Assembly (NCBI RefSeq): GCF_017948485.1
Contig: NZ_JAFFSX010000031.1
Span: forward strand, 62,001 to 126,000
Direction of reading: 5' to 3'
DNA length: 64,000 nucleotides
Origin: Streptomyces sp. GESEQ-35
GTDB lineage: Bacteria; Actinomycetota; Actinomycetes; Streptomycetales; Streptomycetaceae
Made by a program: the position numbers and the translations under genes. Shown here piece after piece: positions 1 through 7,961 of the stretch (position 1 is the stretch's first letter; every line of letters starts with the position of its first letter). Below the pieces are notes generated by a model, which did no database searches, was not told where the DNA came from, and was given only the letters and a program-made list of their open reading frames with translations.

Positions 1-542
1 AGGAGCGGTGGATCGACAAGTTCGAGCGCCCGCGCCTGCGCGCGCTCGGCGACCTGAAGCGACGAGCCGAGGAAGCCATGACCGACAAGCCGACCTACGT
101 CTACGTCATCTACATCGAGAGCACACCGGAGAAGGTCTGGGAGGCGCTCACCGACGCCGACCTGACCGCCGCCTACTGGGGCCACCGCAACGAGTCGCCG
201 GACTGGCAGCCCGGCTCCCGTTGGGCCCACGTCCGCACCGACGGCTCGGGCATCGCCGACGTCGTCGGCACCGTCGTCGAGAGCGACCGCCCGCACCGCC
301 TGGTCACCAGCTGGGGCGACCCGGAGAAGGAGGGGCGGGAGGACACGTACTCCCGGGTCACCTTCGACATCGAGCCGCACGCCGACATCGTCCGGCTCAC
401 CGTGACCCACCAGGACCTCGCCGACGAGGGCGAGCTGGCCGATGTCTCGTCCGGCTGGCCGGCCGTGCTGTCCAACCTCAAGTCCCTCCTGGAGACCGGC
501 AGCCCGCTGCCGCAGGAGCCCTGGTCGGTGCCCGGCCGGTGA
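1..542 (+). CDS. ArsR-type HTH fused to SRPBCC (AHSA1-like) domain, 5' end outside window
   Basis: The visible C-terminal part from the ATG at 78 (154 aa) is an AHSA1/SRPBCC ligand-binding fold, with TPEKVWEALTDADLTAAYWG near its start. The reading frame stays open upstream to the window edge (first full codon at 3). That upstream stretch reads ERWIDKFERPRLRALGDLK, which resembles the C-terminal helix of ArsR/SmtB repressors. Such ArsR-SRPBCC fusions occur in actinobacteria, so I infer one polypeptide: a DNA-binding domain followed by a small-molecule-binding domain. The alternative is a separate SRPBCC protein starting at 78, where GAGGAAG (69-75) could serve as a close ribosome-binding site. 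The SRPBCC call is firm and the fusion is likely but not provable here. Confidence 0.8.
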   Translation, partial: ERWIDKFERPRLRALGDLKRRAEEAMTDKPTYVYVIYIESTPEKVWEALTDADLTAAYWGHRNESPDWQPGSRWAHVRTDGSGIADVVGTVVESDRPHRLVTSWGDPEKEGREDTYSRVTFDIEPHADIVRLTVTHQDLADEGELADVSSGWPAVLSNLKSLLETGSPLPQEPWSVPGR

Positions 543-554
543 GGGGAAGCGGAA

Positions 555-581
555 GGCCGGTCCGCGCGATGCGGACCGGCC
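555..581. terminator. Perfect hairpin between convergent genes
   Basis: GGCCGGTCCGC (555-565) and GCGGACCGGCC (571-581) form a perfect 11-bp stem with a 5-base loop. It lies 13 bases after the SRPBCC stop and 28 bases before the SPW stop on the other strand. The position and strength suit a bidirectional intrinsic terminator, although there is no U-run, as is common in Streptomyces. Confidence 0.75.
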
Positions 582-608
582 GGGTGTTCGTCCCTTCCTC
601 TGTGATCT

Positions 609-1049
609 CTACGGTTTGGGGGCGCTCCTCGCCGCCGTACCGGCGCACATCAGCCCCAGGATCACAGCAAGGGCGCCGATGATGATGTTGTTGAGCACCA
701 CTCCGGCGTCAGGGCTGTCGCCGACGATCCACGGCGAGACGATCATCCATACGCCCAGCCCGCAGAAGGCCCAGCTCAGGCCGTACATGCGTTCCGGAGC
801 GCGGGTGAATCCGAGAGCCAGCAGCCCTATGGCGATCCCGATGACCAGGTTGTGGGGCACGAGGTCGGGCTGGCTGGTCGTGTAGTGGAGTATCCACGGG
901 GATACAGCGCAGTACAGACCGAGCAGGAACACCGGTCCGTCCAAGAGCGTCACATCGCGACCGCCGAGCATGCGGGCGTAGCGATCCCGCATTTCGGATG
1001 CATCGGGGTGGCTGGTTATGTCGCCTCTGGTGGGCGAGACGTTGGCCAT
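609..1049 (-). CDS. SPW repeat membrane protein
   Basis: 146 aa. Two SPW motifs lie at the ends of hydrophobic segments: SPWILHYT in the first half and SPWIVGDSP in the second, matching the two-repeat SPW domain family of small integral membrane proteins. About four membrane segments are visible and the N-terminus is hydrophilic. I chose the ATG at 1049 because AAGGAG lies 7 bases upstream; an in-frame start at 1112 would add 21 Arg-rich residues with no ribosome-binding site. The gene follows the LysR gene on the same strand after 89 bases. Its molecular function is unknown. Confidence 0.85.
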   Translation of the reverse strand: MANVSPTRGDITSHPDASEMRDRYARMLGGRDVTLLDGPVFLLGLYCAVSPWILHYTTSQPDLVPHNLVIGIAIGLLALGFTRAPERMYGLSWAFCGLGVWMIVSPWIVGDSPDAGVVLNNIIIGALAVILGLMCAGTAARSAPKP

Positions 1050-1138
1050 AACTCGTCTCCTTCGACTAGCAGGCCTGACCGCGTCTGGTGCGGTTTGCGG
1101 TAAGCGCCGCATACATCCATTCTGCTCTTATTTCTTCT

Positions 1139-2062
1139 TTATGTGTAGTGGCCTGAGCTGCGGTCGCCCATCGCCCGGGCGCGGGCCACGAAGGCGTCGT
1201 GGAGATCGCGCACCCCTTGGGGCACGGGCTCGGCCCGGCGCCGCTGGAGCATGAGCAGGACCCGGGTCGCGTCCCCGGTGAGCGGGCGGTGAACGATCGC
1301 CCCGCACCGCTGAAGGGGATCGTCGAGCACGCTGAAGTCCGGCAGCACTGTCACGCCGAGCCCCTCGGCGACCATCAGCTTGCCCATCTCGGCGCCGTCC
1401 GTGGAGTACGAGAACGACGGCACCCGGCCCTCCAGCAGCCGGTGGAGGTAGCGGTGCATGACGTAACCGGAGCGCATGACGATCAACGGCACGTCGAGCA
1501 GGTCCGCCACCGACACGGCGGTGCGTGCCGCGAGGGGACTGTCCGGCCGTAGACACACCACGGGACGGCCGCTGAGCAGCTCGGTGCTCTCCAGTTCGGC
1601 GGGCGTGTCGTCGCCCTCCAGATGGTTGACCAGGCCCAGGTCGAAACCGCCCTCCAGCAGGGCCCGGTGGATGTCGCTCTGCTGGGCGCCGACCACCTCG
1701 ACCTGGGTGAGCGGATGCGCGGCGCGGAACTCGCGCACCGCCGGGATCAGCAGCGGCACCGTCGCCGCGTTGACCGTGCCCACGCGCACCATGCGGCTGA
1801 TGCGGTGCTGCTCGCCCGCCGCGGCCCGCAACCGGTCCACCGCGTCCAGCACATTGACGATGTGCGGCAGCAGCTCCCGGCCCTCCGCGCTCATCGTCGC
1901 CCCGGACCGCTTGCGCTCCAGGAGATCCACGCCCAGCTCGCGTTCCAGATTCCGCACGGTCTCGCTCAACGCGGGCTGGGAGAGGCGCAGTTCCTCCGCC
2001 GCCCGGCGCAGCGAACCGAGTCGGGTGACCGCGGTGATGTATTCCAGCTGTTCTGTCCGCAC
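1139..2062 (-). CDS. LysR-family regulator of the adjacent organosulfur genes
   Basis: About 307 aa. The N-terminal winged helix-turn-helix (LGSLRRAAEELRLSQPALSETVRNLERELG) is typical of LysR. It is followed by a substrate-binding domain with the RMVRVGTVNAA start usual for the family. I take the GTG at 2062 (Val-Arg-Thr-Glu-Gln-Leu-Glu-Tyr), which matches the usual family N-terminus; another in-frame GTG at 2113 would add 17 residues. It diverges from the leader peptide and sfnG, so by the usual LysR layout it probably controls them in response to a sulfur metabolite, in the manner of CysB/Cbl. The ligand is an inference. Confidence 0.85.
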   Translation of the reverse strand: MRTEQLEYITAVTRLGSLRRAAEELRLSQPALSETVRNLERELGVDLLERKRSGATMSAEGRELLPHIVNVLDAVDRLRAAAGEQHRISRMVRVGTVNAATVPLLIPAVREFRAAHPLTQVEVVGAQQSDIHRALLEGGFDLGLVNHLEGDDTPAELESTELLSGRPVVCLRPDSPLAARTAVSVADLLDVPLIVMRSGYVMHRYLHRLLEGRVPSFSYSTDGAEMGKLMVAEGLGVTVLPDFSVLDDPLQRCGAIVHRPLTGDATRVLLMLQRRRAEPVPQGVRDLHDAFVARARAMGDRSSGHYT

Positions 2063-2162
2063 GGCAGCAGAATGCGGGCGATTTCCCGACGCGTTCAAGG
2101 GTTTCCCTGTCACACGTTCGTGAAATTCAATGGTCCGCGATACGAGACCGGTCGGGTTTACC

Positions 2163-2192
2163 TTGACGGCCTCGACGAGCGGCTGCCACGAT
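2163..2192 (+). promoter_or_regulatory. Candidate promoter of leader peptide and sulfur operon
   Basis: TTGACG (2163-2168) and CACGAT (2187-2192) are separated by 18 bases, a reasonable housekeeping-type promoter. Transcription would begin close to 2199-2200, directly at the triple ATG of the leader peptide, so the transcript could be leaderless. The site lies between the divergent LysR gene and the leader peptide. Sequence-only call. Confidence 0.4.
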
Positions 2193-2199
2193 CGAAGGC

Positions 2200-2283
2200 A
2201 TGATGATGCGACTGGACCTCACGCGGCGACGCCATGTCGACCTCGCACGGGTTTCCAGCGCCTCCTGTTGCGCCGCGGCCTGA
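2200..2283 (+). CDS. Cysteine-type leader peptide (upstream ORF)
   Basis: A 27-codon ORF beginning ATG-ATG-ATG and ending at the TGA at 2281-2283. Its core RRRHVDLARVSSASCC matches the putative leader peptides of Streptomyces sulfur-uptake operons (Arg-rich start, H-V-D-L, then S and C near the end). Two adjacent Cys codons stand five codons before the stop. In mycobacteria, short leaderless polycysteine ORFs act as cysteine-responsive attenuators of downstream operons; by analogy, ribosome stalling at Cys-Cys would report low cysteine and raise expression of sfnG and its neighbours. GAAGG at 2194-2198 would suit a start at 2206. The ORF is visible and the role is inferred. Confidence 0.75.
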   Translation: MMMRLDLTRRRHVDLARVSSASCCAAA

Positions 2284-2399
2284 TCCTCTTCGCCGATCCG
2301 CCGCAGTTTTCCCGCCTCGCACAACTCCGCTCCTTCCGGGGCCGAGTGCTGCTTTGGCGTACCCGAAAACCTCGCACCATTCCGCAACAGGAGTTCCGC

Positions 2400-3515
2400 A
2401 TGTCCGCAGCACCTGTGAAATTCGCCTATTGGGTCCCCAACGTCAGCGGGGGACTGGTCACCAGCACCATCGAGCAGCGCACCGACTGGGGCTACGACTA
2501 CAACCGCGAACTCGCCGTCCTCGCCGAGAACAACGGCTTCGACTACGCGCTCAGCCAGGTCCGCTACATGGCCAGCTACGGCGCCGAGTTCCAGCACGAG
2601 TCGACCAGTTTCAGCCTGGCCCTGCTGCTCGCCACCCAGCGCCTGAAGGTCATCGCCGCCGTCCACCCGGGCCTGTGGCACCCGGGCGTCCTCGCCAAAC
2701 TCGGCGCCACCGCCGACCACTTGTCCCACGGCCGCTTCGCGGTGAACGTCGTCAGCGGCTGGTTCAAGGGCGAGTTCACCGCACTCGGCGAGCCCTGGCT
2801 GGAGCACGACGAACGCTACCGGCGCTCCGAGGAGTTCATCCGCGCCCTGCGGCAGATCTGGACCGAGGACCACACCCAACTCGCCGGAGACTTCTACCGG
2901 TTGCGGGACTTCTCCCTGAAGCCGAAACCCCTCAACACTCCCGAGCGCCCGAACCCGGAGATCTTCCAGGGCGGCAACTCCACGGCCGCCCGCCGGATGG
3001 CCGGGCGGGTCTCCGACTGGTACTTCTCCAACGGCAAGGACTTCGACGGGGTCGTCGAGCAGCTCGCGGACGTACGGCACGCCGCCGCCGAAGTCGGCCG
3101 TACGGCGCCGAAGTTCGGCCTCAACGGGTTCCTCATCGCCCGTGACACCGAGGCCGAGGCCCGCGAGACCCTGCGGGAGATCGTCGCGAAGGCCGACACC
3201 GAGGCCGTCGAGGGCTTCGGGGCGGCCGTGAAGCAGGCGGGGAAGTCCACCGCCGACGGCAAGGGCATGTGGCAGGACTCGGGCTTCGAGGACCTGGTCC
3301 AGTACAACGACGGCTTCCGTACGGGGCTGATCGGCACCCCGGAGCAGATCGCCGAGCGGATCGTCGCCTACAAGCGGCTCGGCGTCGATCTCCTCCTCCT
3401 CGGCTTCCTGCATTACCACGAGGAGGTCGAGTACTTCGGCCGGCGCGTGCTGCCCCTCGTCCGCGAGCTGGAAGCCCAACTGCCGGATGCCGAGTCCGTC
3501 CCCGCTCACGCCTGA
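2400..3515 (+). CDS. sfnG: FMNH2-dependent dimethyl sulfone monooxygenase SfnG
   Basis: 371 aa luciferase-like (LLM) flavin monooxygenase. The N-terminus KFAYWVPNVSGGLV and the segment VSGWFKGEF followed by GEPWLEHDERYRRSEEFIRA are characteristic of SfnG, which oxidises dimethyl sulfone to methanesulfinate using FMNH2 and O2. The ATG at 2400 is preceded by CAGGAG at a suitable distance, and upstream in-frame residues do not fit the family. It is the first full-length gene after the cysteine-type leader peptide. FMNH2 is probably supplied by the reductase encoded 31 bases downstream. Cytoplasmic. Confidence 0.93.
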   Translation: MSAAPVKFAYWVPNVSGGLVTSTIEQRTDWGYDYNRELAVLAENNGFDYALSQVRYMASYGAEFQHESTSFSLALLLATQRLKVIAAVHPGLWHPGVLAKLGATADHLSHGRFAVNVVSGWFKGEFTALGEPWLEHDERYRRSEEFIRALRQIWTEDHTQLAGDFYRLRDFSLKPKPLNTPERPNPEIFQGGNSTAARRMAGRVSDWYFSNGKDFDGVVEQLADVRHAAAEVGRTAPKFGLNGFLIARDTEAEARETLREIVAKADTEAVEGFGAAVKQAGKSTADGKGMWQDSGFEDLVQYNDGFRTGLIGTPEQIAERIVAYKRLGVDLLLLGFLHYHEEVEYFGRRVLPLVRELEAQLPDAESVPAHA

Positions 3516-3546
3516 CTCCACCCCGCCGCTTTTCGAAAGAGGACCC

Positions 3547-4101
3547 ATGGCCACCGTCCTGTCCGTCTCCGGCAGCCCCTCCGCCTCCTCCCGCACCAAA
3601 CGCCTGCTGCGCCACCTCGACGACCGGCTCACAGCGCAGGGCCACGACGTCATCCCGCTCGACGTCCGCACTCTCCCCGCCGACGCCCTGCTCGGCGCGG
3701 ACTTCCGGCACCCCGCGATCGTCGAGGCCACCGAGCTGTTCGCCCGCGCGGACGGCGTGGTCGTCGGCACGCCGGTCTACAAGGCGTCGTACTCCGGAAT
3801 CCTCAAGGCGCTGCTCGACCTGCTCCCGCAGTACGCCCTGGCGGGCAAGACCGTGCTGCCGCTCGCGACCGGCGGCACCACCGCCCATGTGCTGGCCATC
3901 GACTACGCGCTCCGCCCGGTGCTCAGCTCCATGGGCGCGGGCCACATAGTGCAGGGCTGGTTCACGTTGGACAAGGACATCACCGTGCACGACGACGGGT
4001 CCCTCGCCGTCGCGCCCGCCGCGACCGAGGCTCTCGCCCAGGTGGTCGACCAGTTCTCGGCGGTCCTGGGCCGGACCCCGCTGCTGGCCGCGGCGAGTTG
4101 A
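3547..4101 (+). CDS. ssuE: NAD(P)H-dependent FMN reductase (SsuE-like)
   Basis: 184 aa flavodoxin-like fold. SGSPSASSRT near the N-terminus is the FMN phosphate-binding loop, and GTPVYKASYSGILKALLDLLP is the conserved SsuE/MsuE segment. The enzyme reduces FMN with NAD(P)H and passes FMNH2 to the partner monooxygenases. The ATG at 3547 follows AGAGGA. The gene sits between sfnG and the sfnB-like gene, so it can feed all three oxygenases of the cluster. The family call is strong; whether it is closer to SsuE or MsuE is not resolved. Confidence 0.9.
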   Translation: MATVLSVSGSPSASSRTKRLLRHLDDRLTAQGHDVIPLDVRTLPADALLGADFRHPAIVEATELFARADGVVVGTPVYKASYSGILKALLDLLPQYALAGKTVLPLATGGTTAHVLAIDYALRPVLSSMGAGHIVQGWFTLDKDITVHDDGSLAVAPAATEALAQVVDQFSAVLGRTPLLAAAS

Positions 4102-4106
4102 GCGGG

Positions 4107-5291
4107 ATGCCCGCCCATGTGATCGCCGACGACGGCGAGGCCCTCTCCGTCGCGGCTGCCCTGGCGGACGAGTTCCGTGCCGGTGCATCCGAACGGGATG
4201 CCCAACGCAGGCTCCCGCGGGAGGAGTTGGACCGGCTCTCCGCCTCCGGGGTGCTCGCCGTCACCGTCCCCGCCGAGCACGGGGGCGCCGACGTCCGCCA
4301 GGAGACTCTCGCGGAGATCTTCCGGCTGCTCGCCGCAGCCGACGCCAGCCTCGCCCAGATCCCGCAGAGCCACTTCGTCTACGTCAATGTGATCCGCCGT
4401 CAGGGCACGGAGGAACAGCAGAAGTTCTTCTACGGCGAACTGCTCGCCGGGCGCCGCTTCGGCAACGCCCAGTCGGAGGCGGGCACCAAGCACGTCCAGG
4501 ACATCCGGACCCGCCTGGACGTGCAGCCGGACGGCTCGTACGTCCTCACCGGCGTCAAGCACTACTCCACCGGCGCACTCCTCGCCGACTGGATCCCCGT
4601 GCTGGCCCGGGCCGAGGACGACAACCTCCATGTCGCCTATGTGCCGAGTGACGCCTCCGGCCTGACCGTGGTGGACGACTGGGACGGCATGGGCCAGCGC
4701 ACGACGGCCAGCGGGACCGTCCGCCTGGACGGCGTCCCCGTCCCGGCCGACCGGGTGCTGCCGCACCACCTCACCTTCCGGGGGCCGCAACTCCACGGCG
4801 CCGTCGCCCAGTTGCTGCACGCGGCGATCGATACGGGCATCGCCGGGGGTGCGCTCGACGAGGCCGCCGAGTTCGTCCGCACCAAGAGCCGCCCCTGGTT
4901 CGAGAGCGGGGCCGAGACCGCCGTGGAGGATCCGCTGCTGATTCAGCGGTTCGGGGAACTCGCTCTCCAAGTAAGGGCATCGGAGGCGTTGCTGCGTGAA
5001 GCCGCCCTGCGGGTGGATGCCGCTCGCGCGGACCTCACCGACGACTCGGCGGCCGAGGCGTCCCTCGCGGTGGCCGCCGCGAAGGCCCATGCGGGGACCA
5101 CGGCCGTGGAGGTCGCCGGTGCCCTCTTCGAGGTCGCCGGAACCCGGTCCGCCCTGAACTCCCTGAACCTCCACCGGTATTGGCGTGACGCCCGCACCCA
5201 CACCCTGCACGACCCCGCCCGCTGGAAGATCCAGCACCTCGGCCGGTACGTCCTTAACGGCACGAAGCCGCCCCGGCACGGCCTGCTCTGA
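4107..5291 (+). CDS. SfnB/MsuC-family sulfur acquisition oxidoreductase
   Basis: 394 aa protein of the acyl-CoA dehydrogenase fold, of the subgroup that includes SfnB, DszC and MsuC. Visible marks are VPAEHGGADV, NAQSEAGTKHVQDIRTRL, TGVKHYSTGALLADW and the C-terminal HTLHDPARWKIQHLGRYVLN. MsuC oxidises methanesulfinate to methanesulfonate with FMNH2, so this gene can supply the step between SfnG and SsuD. SfnB itself has a less clear role, and sequence alone does not decide between them. The ATG at 4107 lies 5 bases after the reductase stop; a TTG at 4098 overlapping that stop is an alternative. Confidence 0.88.
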   Translation: MPAHVIADDGEALSVAAALADEFRAGASERDAQRRLPREELDRLSASGVLAVTVPAEHGGADVRQETLAEIFRLLAAADASLAQIPQSHFVYVNVIRRQGTEEQQKFFYGELLAGRRFGNAQSEAGTKHVQDIRTRLDVQPDGSYVLTGVKHYSTGALLADWIPVLARAEDDNLHVAYVPSDASGLTVVDDWDGMGQRTTASGTVRLDGVPVPADRVLPHHLTFRGPQLHGAVAQLLHAAIDTGIAGGALDEAAEFVRTKSRPWFESGAETAVEDPLLIQRFGELALQVRASEALLREAALRVDAARADLTDDSAAEASLAVAAAKAHAGTTAVEVAGALFEVAGTRSALNSLNLHRYWRDARTHTLHDPARWKIQHLGRYVLNGTKPPRHGLL

Positions 5292-5304
5292 TCGGAGATC
5301 CCCG

Positions 5305-6447
5305 GTGACCCTCACCTTCCACTGGTTCCTGCCCACCAACGGCGACAGCCGCCATGTCGTCGGCGGCGGCCACGGCACCCCGGCCACCGCCTCCGGACGG
5401 GACCGGCCGCCGACCGTCGGCTATCTCAGCCAGATCGCCCGCGCCGCCGAGGACCTGGGCTTCGTCGGCGCGCTCACGCCGACCGGCGCCTGGTGCGAGG
5501 ACGCATGGCTGACCACCGCGATGGTCAGCCAGAACACCGAGCGCCTGAAGTTCCTGGTGGCCTTCCGGCCAGGCTTCGTCTCACCCACGCTCGCCGCGCA
5601 GATGGCGTCCACCTTCCAGCGGCAGTCCGGCGGACGGCTGCTCCTCAATGTCGTCACCGGCGGCGAGAGCCACGAGCAGCGGGCCTACGGCGACTTCCTC
5701 GACAAGGACGCCCGTTATCGCCGTACCGGTGAATTCCTCCAGATCGTACGGGAGTTGTGGGACGGCAAGACCGTCGACCTGAACGGCGAGTTCCTCCAGG
5801 TCGAGGACGCCAGGCTGGCCCGCGTGCCGGACCCCGTGCCCGAGGTGTATTTCGGCGGCTCCTCGCCCATCGCCGGCCAGGTCGCCGCCCGCCACGTCGA
5901 CGTGTACCTCACCTGGGGCGAGCCGCCCGCCCAGGTCGCCGAGAAGATCGCCTGGATCAGGGGGTTGGCCGCCGAACAGGGCCGGACCCTCCGTTTCGGC
6001 ATCCGGCTGCACGTCATCACCCGGGACACCTCCGCACAGGCCTGGGCGGAGGCGAACCGGCTCCTCGAGGGCTTCGACCCGGAGACCGTGCGGTCCGTCC
6101 AGGCAGGGCTGGGCCGCAGCGAGTCCGAGGGGCAGCAGCGGATGCTGGCCCTGCACGGCGGCGGCCGGGACGGCCTGGAGATCCACCCCAACCTCTGGGC
6201 CGGCATCGGTCTGGTGCGCGGCGGCGCGGGCACCGCCCTGGTCGGCAGCCACGACGAGGTCGCCGAGCGGATCGAGGAGTACCACGCCCTCGGCATCGAC
6301 GAGTTCGTCCTCTCCGGCTATCCGCACCTGGAGGAGGCGTACTGGTTCGGCGAGGGCGTCCTGCCCCGCCTCGCCACACGCGGCCTGTGGCGGCACCCGT
6401 CCGGGGAACAGACGACCTCCTCGGCGCAGGTGCCGTTCGCGAGCTGA
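5305..6447 (+). CDS. ssuD: FMNH2-dependent alkanesulfonate monooxygenase (SsuD/MsuD type)
   Basis: 380 aa LLM-class monooxygenase. The N-terminus LTFHWFLPTNGDSR, AFRPGFVSPTLAAQMASTFQ, LLLNVVTGGES and DARYRRTGEFLQI are typical of SsuD, which cleaves the C-S bond of alkanesulfonates to an aldehyde and sulfite. The start is the GTG at 5305, preceded by GGAG, 13 bases after the previous stop. As the last gene of the set it would release sulfite from methanesulfonate. No ssuABC-type uptake genes lie nearby. Confidence 0.92.
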   Translation: MTLTFHWFLPTNGDSRHVVGGGHGTPATASGRDRPPTVGYLSQIARAAEDLGFVGALTPTGAWCEDAWLTTAMVSQNTERLKFLVAFRPGFVSPTLAAQMASTFQRQSGGRLLLNVVTGGESHEQRAYGDFLDKDARYRRTGEFLQIVRELWDGKTVDLNGEFLQVEDARLARVPDPVPEVYFGGSSPIAGQVAARHVDVYLTWGEPPAQVAEKIAWIRGLAAEQGRTLRFGIRLHVITRDTSAQAWAEANRLLEGFDPETVRSVQAGLGRSESEGQQRMLALHGGGRDGLEIHPNLWAGIGLVRGGAGTALVGSHDEVAERIEEYHALGIDEFVLSGYPHLEEAYWFGEGVLPRLATRGLWRHPSGEQTTSSAQVPFAS

Positions 6448-6450
6448 GCC

Positions 6451-7497
6451 TCAGCCCGACAGGCGGTCGAGGTGTGCCCGGCGTACCCCGGCCGTCTGGC
6501 CCTGTACCAGCAGGAACAGGCCCTCGCGCGCCAGCCGTTGCGCCGGGCTGCGCAGGTCCATGGTGCGTCCGCCTCCGGCGACGATGGCCGCGGTCGTCGC
6601 CGCGCGCATCAGGTCGTACGCCCGTGTTTTGAGGGCCAGACGTTCCGCGACGCGTTCGTGCGGCACGGGGTGGTCGGCGAGGGTGTACGCCTCGGTGCGC
6701 AGCTCGTCGAGGCGGGTGCGCAGGGCGGACGCCGTTTCCTTTGCCTCTGCATCGCCGTCCAGCAGGGCGAGTGCCGCGTACGCGACGCCGAAGACGGCCG
6801 GGTTGGTGTTCGCGGCGCGAGCCAGGTCGACCTGCGCGAACTGCTCGTGCGGCGTGCGCAGCACCACCGACTCGTCGGGCAGCCACAGCCCGGCCAGCCG
6901 CAACGACACCGTACGGGCGGCGGTCAGGGCCGCGAGCCGCATCGGCTCCGACGGGCGCAGGCCCGCCTGCTCACGTGCCTCGGTGAACGCGAACACCACC
7001 TCGCCCGCGTCCGTGACTCCCGCGAGCAGCATCACGTCGTTCAGCCCCCAGCCGGTGTACCAGGGCACCGTGCCGTCGAAGCGCCAGCCGCCGCGCTCGG
7101 CGACGGTCCGCACGGGGATCCGCGGGAAGGCGCGGACGTGCGCGTAGGCGATCCCGGCCAGGAGCTCCCCGGTCGCCAAGGGGCGCAACAGCCGTTCCCG
7201 GACGGGCAGTCGGGAGTCGGTGAGGAGCTTCACCGGCGTGTAGTGCTGGGTCTGCACGAACCACGTCGAGCAGCACGCCCCGGCCAGGATCTCCGCGATC
7301 TCCCGGGCCACCGCGGCGGGTGCGGCCGAGCCGCCGTACTCCTCGGGCGCGCTCACCCCGAGCAACCCGGACCGCTTGACCGCCTCGACATGGCTCACGG
7401 GCACGCCCTCCAGGTCGACCTGCGCCGCCTGGGGTGCGAGGGTCTCGGCGGCGAGCTGTCGGGCACGGACGACGAGCGGGTGTGATGCGGTGGTCAT
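6451..7497 (-). CDS. Acyl-CoA dehydrogenase-family flavoprotein
   Basis: 348 aa, shorter than most acyl-CoA dehydrogenases (about 380). The N-terminal helical part (SGLLGVSAPEEYGG), a beta-domain core and the C-terminal helical bundle are recognisable. A catalytic Glu is not obvious, so it may be a flavin-dependent oxygenase or reductase-like member, similar to the DszC/SfnB branch, rather than a beta-oxidation enzyme. It converges on ssuD with a 3-base gap, and its promoter backs onto the YCII/ECF pair. The ATG at 7497 was chosen over a TTG at 7503. The substrate is unknown; a role in sulfur compound oxidation is a guess from context. Confidence 0.75.
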   Translation of the reverse strand: MTTASHPLVVRARQLAAETLAPQAAQVDLEGVPVSHVEAVKRSGLLGVSAPEEYGGSAAPAAVAREIAEILAGACCSTWFVQTQHYTPVKLLTDSRLPVRERLLRPLATGELLAGIAYAHVRAFPRIPVRTVAERGGWRFDGTVPWYTGWGLNDVMLLAGVTDAGEVVFAFTEAREQAGLRPSEPMRLAALTAARTVSLRLAGLWLPDESVVLRTPHEQFAQVDLARAANTNPAVFGVAYAALALLDGDAEAKETASALRTRLDELRTEAYTLADHPVPHERVAERLALKTRAYDLMRAATTAAIVAGGGRTMDLRSPAQRLAREGLFLLVQGQTAGVRRAHLDRLSG

Positions 7498-7595
7498 GGA
7501 CAAGATTCTTCCGGTGTCATGGAGCGAGGTGTCGATCCGGGGCTCTTCCGTTCGTGTAGGAGGTGAGAGAACCCAACGACGCCTGGGAGGCCGTC

Positions 7596-7961
7596 ATGAA
7601 GTACTACCTGCTCAACGTGATGCAGCCGGTCGGGGAGCCGCCCGCCCCGGAGATCCTCGCCGAGATCGGCAAGAACCTCGATGCCTTCCACCAGGAGCTG
7701 CGACAGGCGGGTGCCTGGGTGTTCGCCGGCGGACTGCACGGCCCGGAGTCGTCCACCGTGCTGCGGCCCCGCGACGGAGACGTCCTGGTCACCGACGGGC
7801 CGTACGCCGAGGGCAAGGAGATGCTCGGCGGCATCTGCCTGATCAAGGCGCCCGACCTGGACGTGGCCCTGGAGTGGGGGCGCAAGGCGGCACTGGCGAC
7901 CACGCTGCCGATCGAGGTCCGGCCCTTCCAGTTCCTGCACGACGAAGACGAAGAGGGCTGA
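7596..7961 (+). CDS. YCII-related (DGPF-type) protein
   Basis: 121 aa. The fold runs MKYYLLNVMQ, then DGDVLVTDGPYAEGKEMLGG, then a C-terminal VRPFQFLHDE. DGPY is a variant of the DGPF signature of proteins encoded beside ECF42 sigma factors. GGGAGG precedes the ATG at 7596. Its stop overlaps the sigma factor start by one base (TGATG), so the two are translationally coupled. The biochemical role of these proteins in ECF42 control is not settled. Confidence 0.88.
   Translation: MKYYLLNVMQPVGEPPAPEILAEIGKNLDAFHQELRQAGAWVFAGGLHGPESSTVLRPRDGDVLVTDGPYAEGKEMLGGICLIKAPDLDVALEWGRKAALATTLPIEVRPFQFLHDEDEEG

Noticed and set aside
2127..3770. Long open frame antisense to sfnG (547 codons)
   Set aside because: It mirrors sfnG codons in a high-G+C genome, has no recognisable domain and no ribosome-binding site. 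Similar antisense frames at 3903-5387, 23562-24959, 42054-43991 and 54769-57126 were rejected for the same reason.
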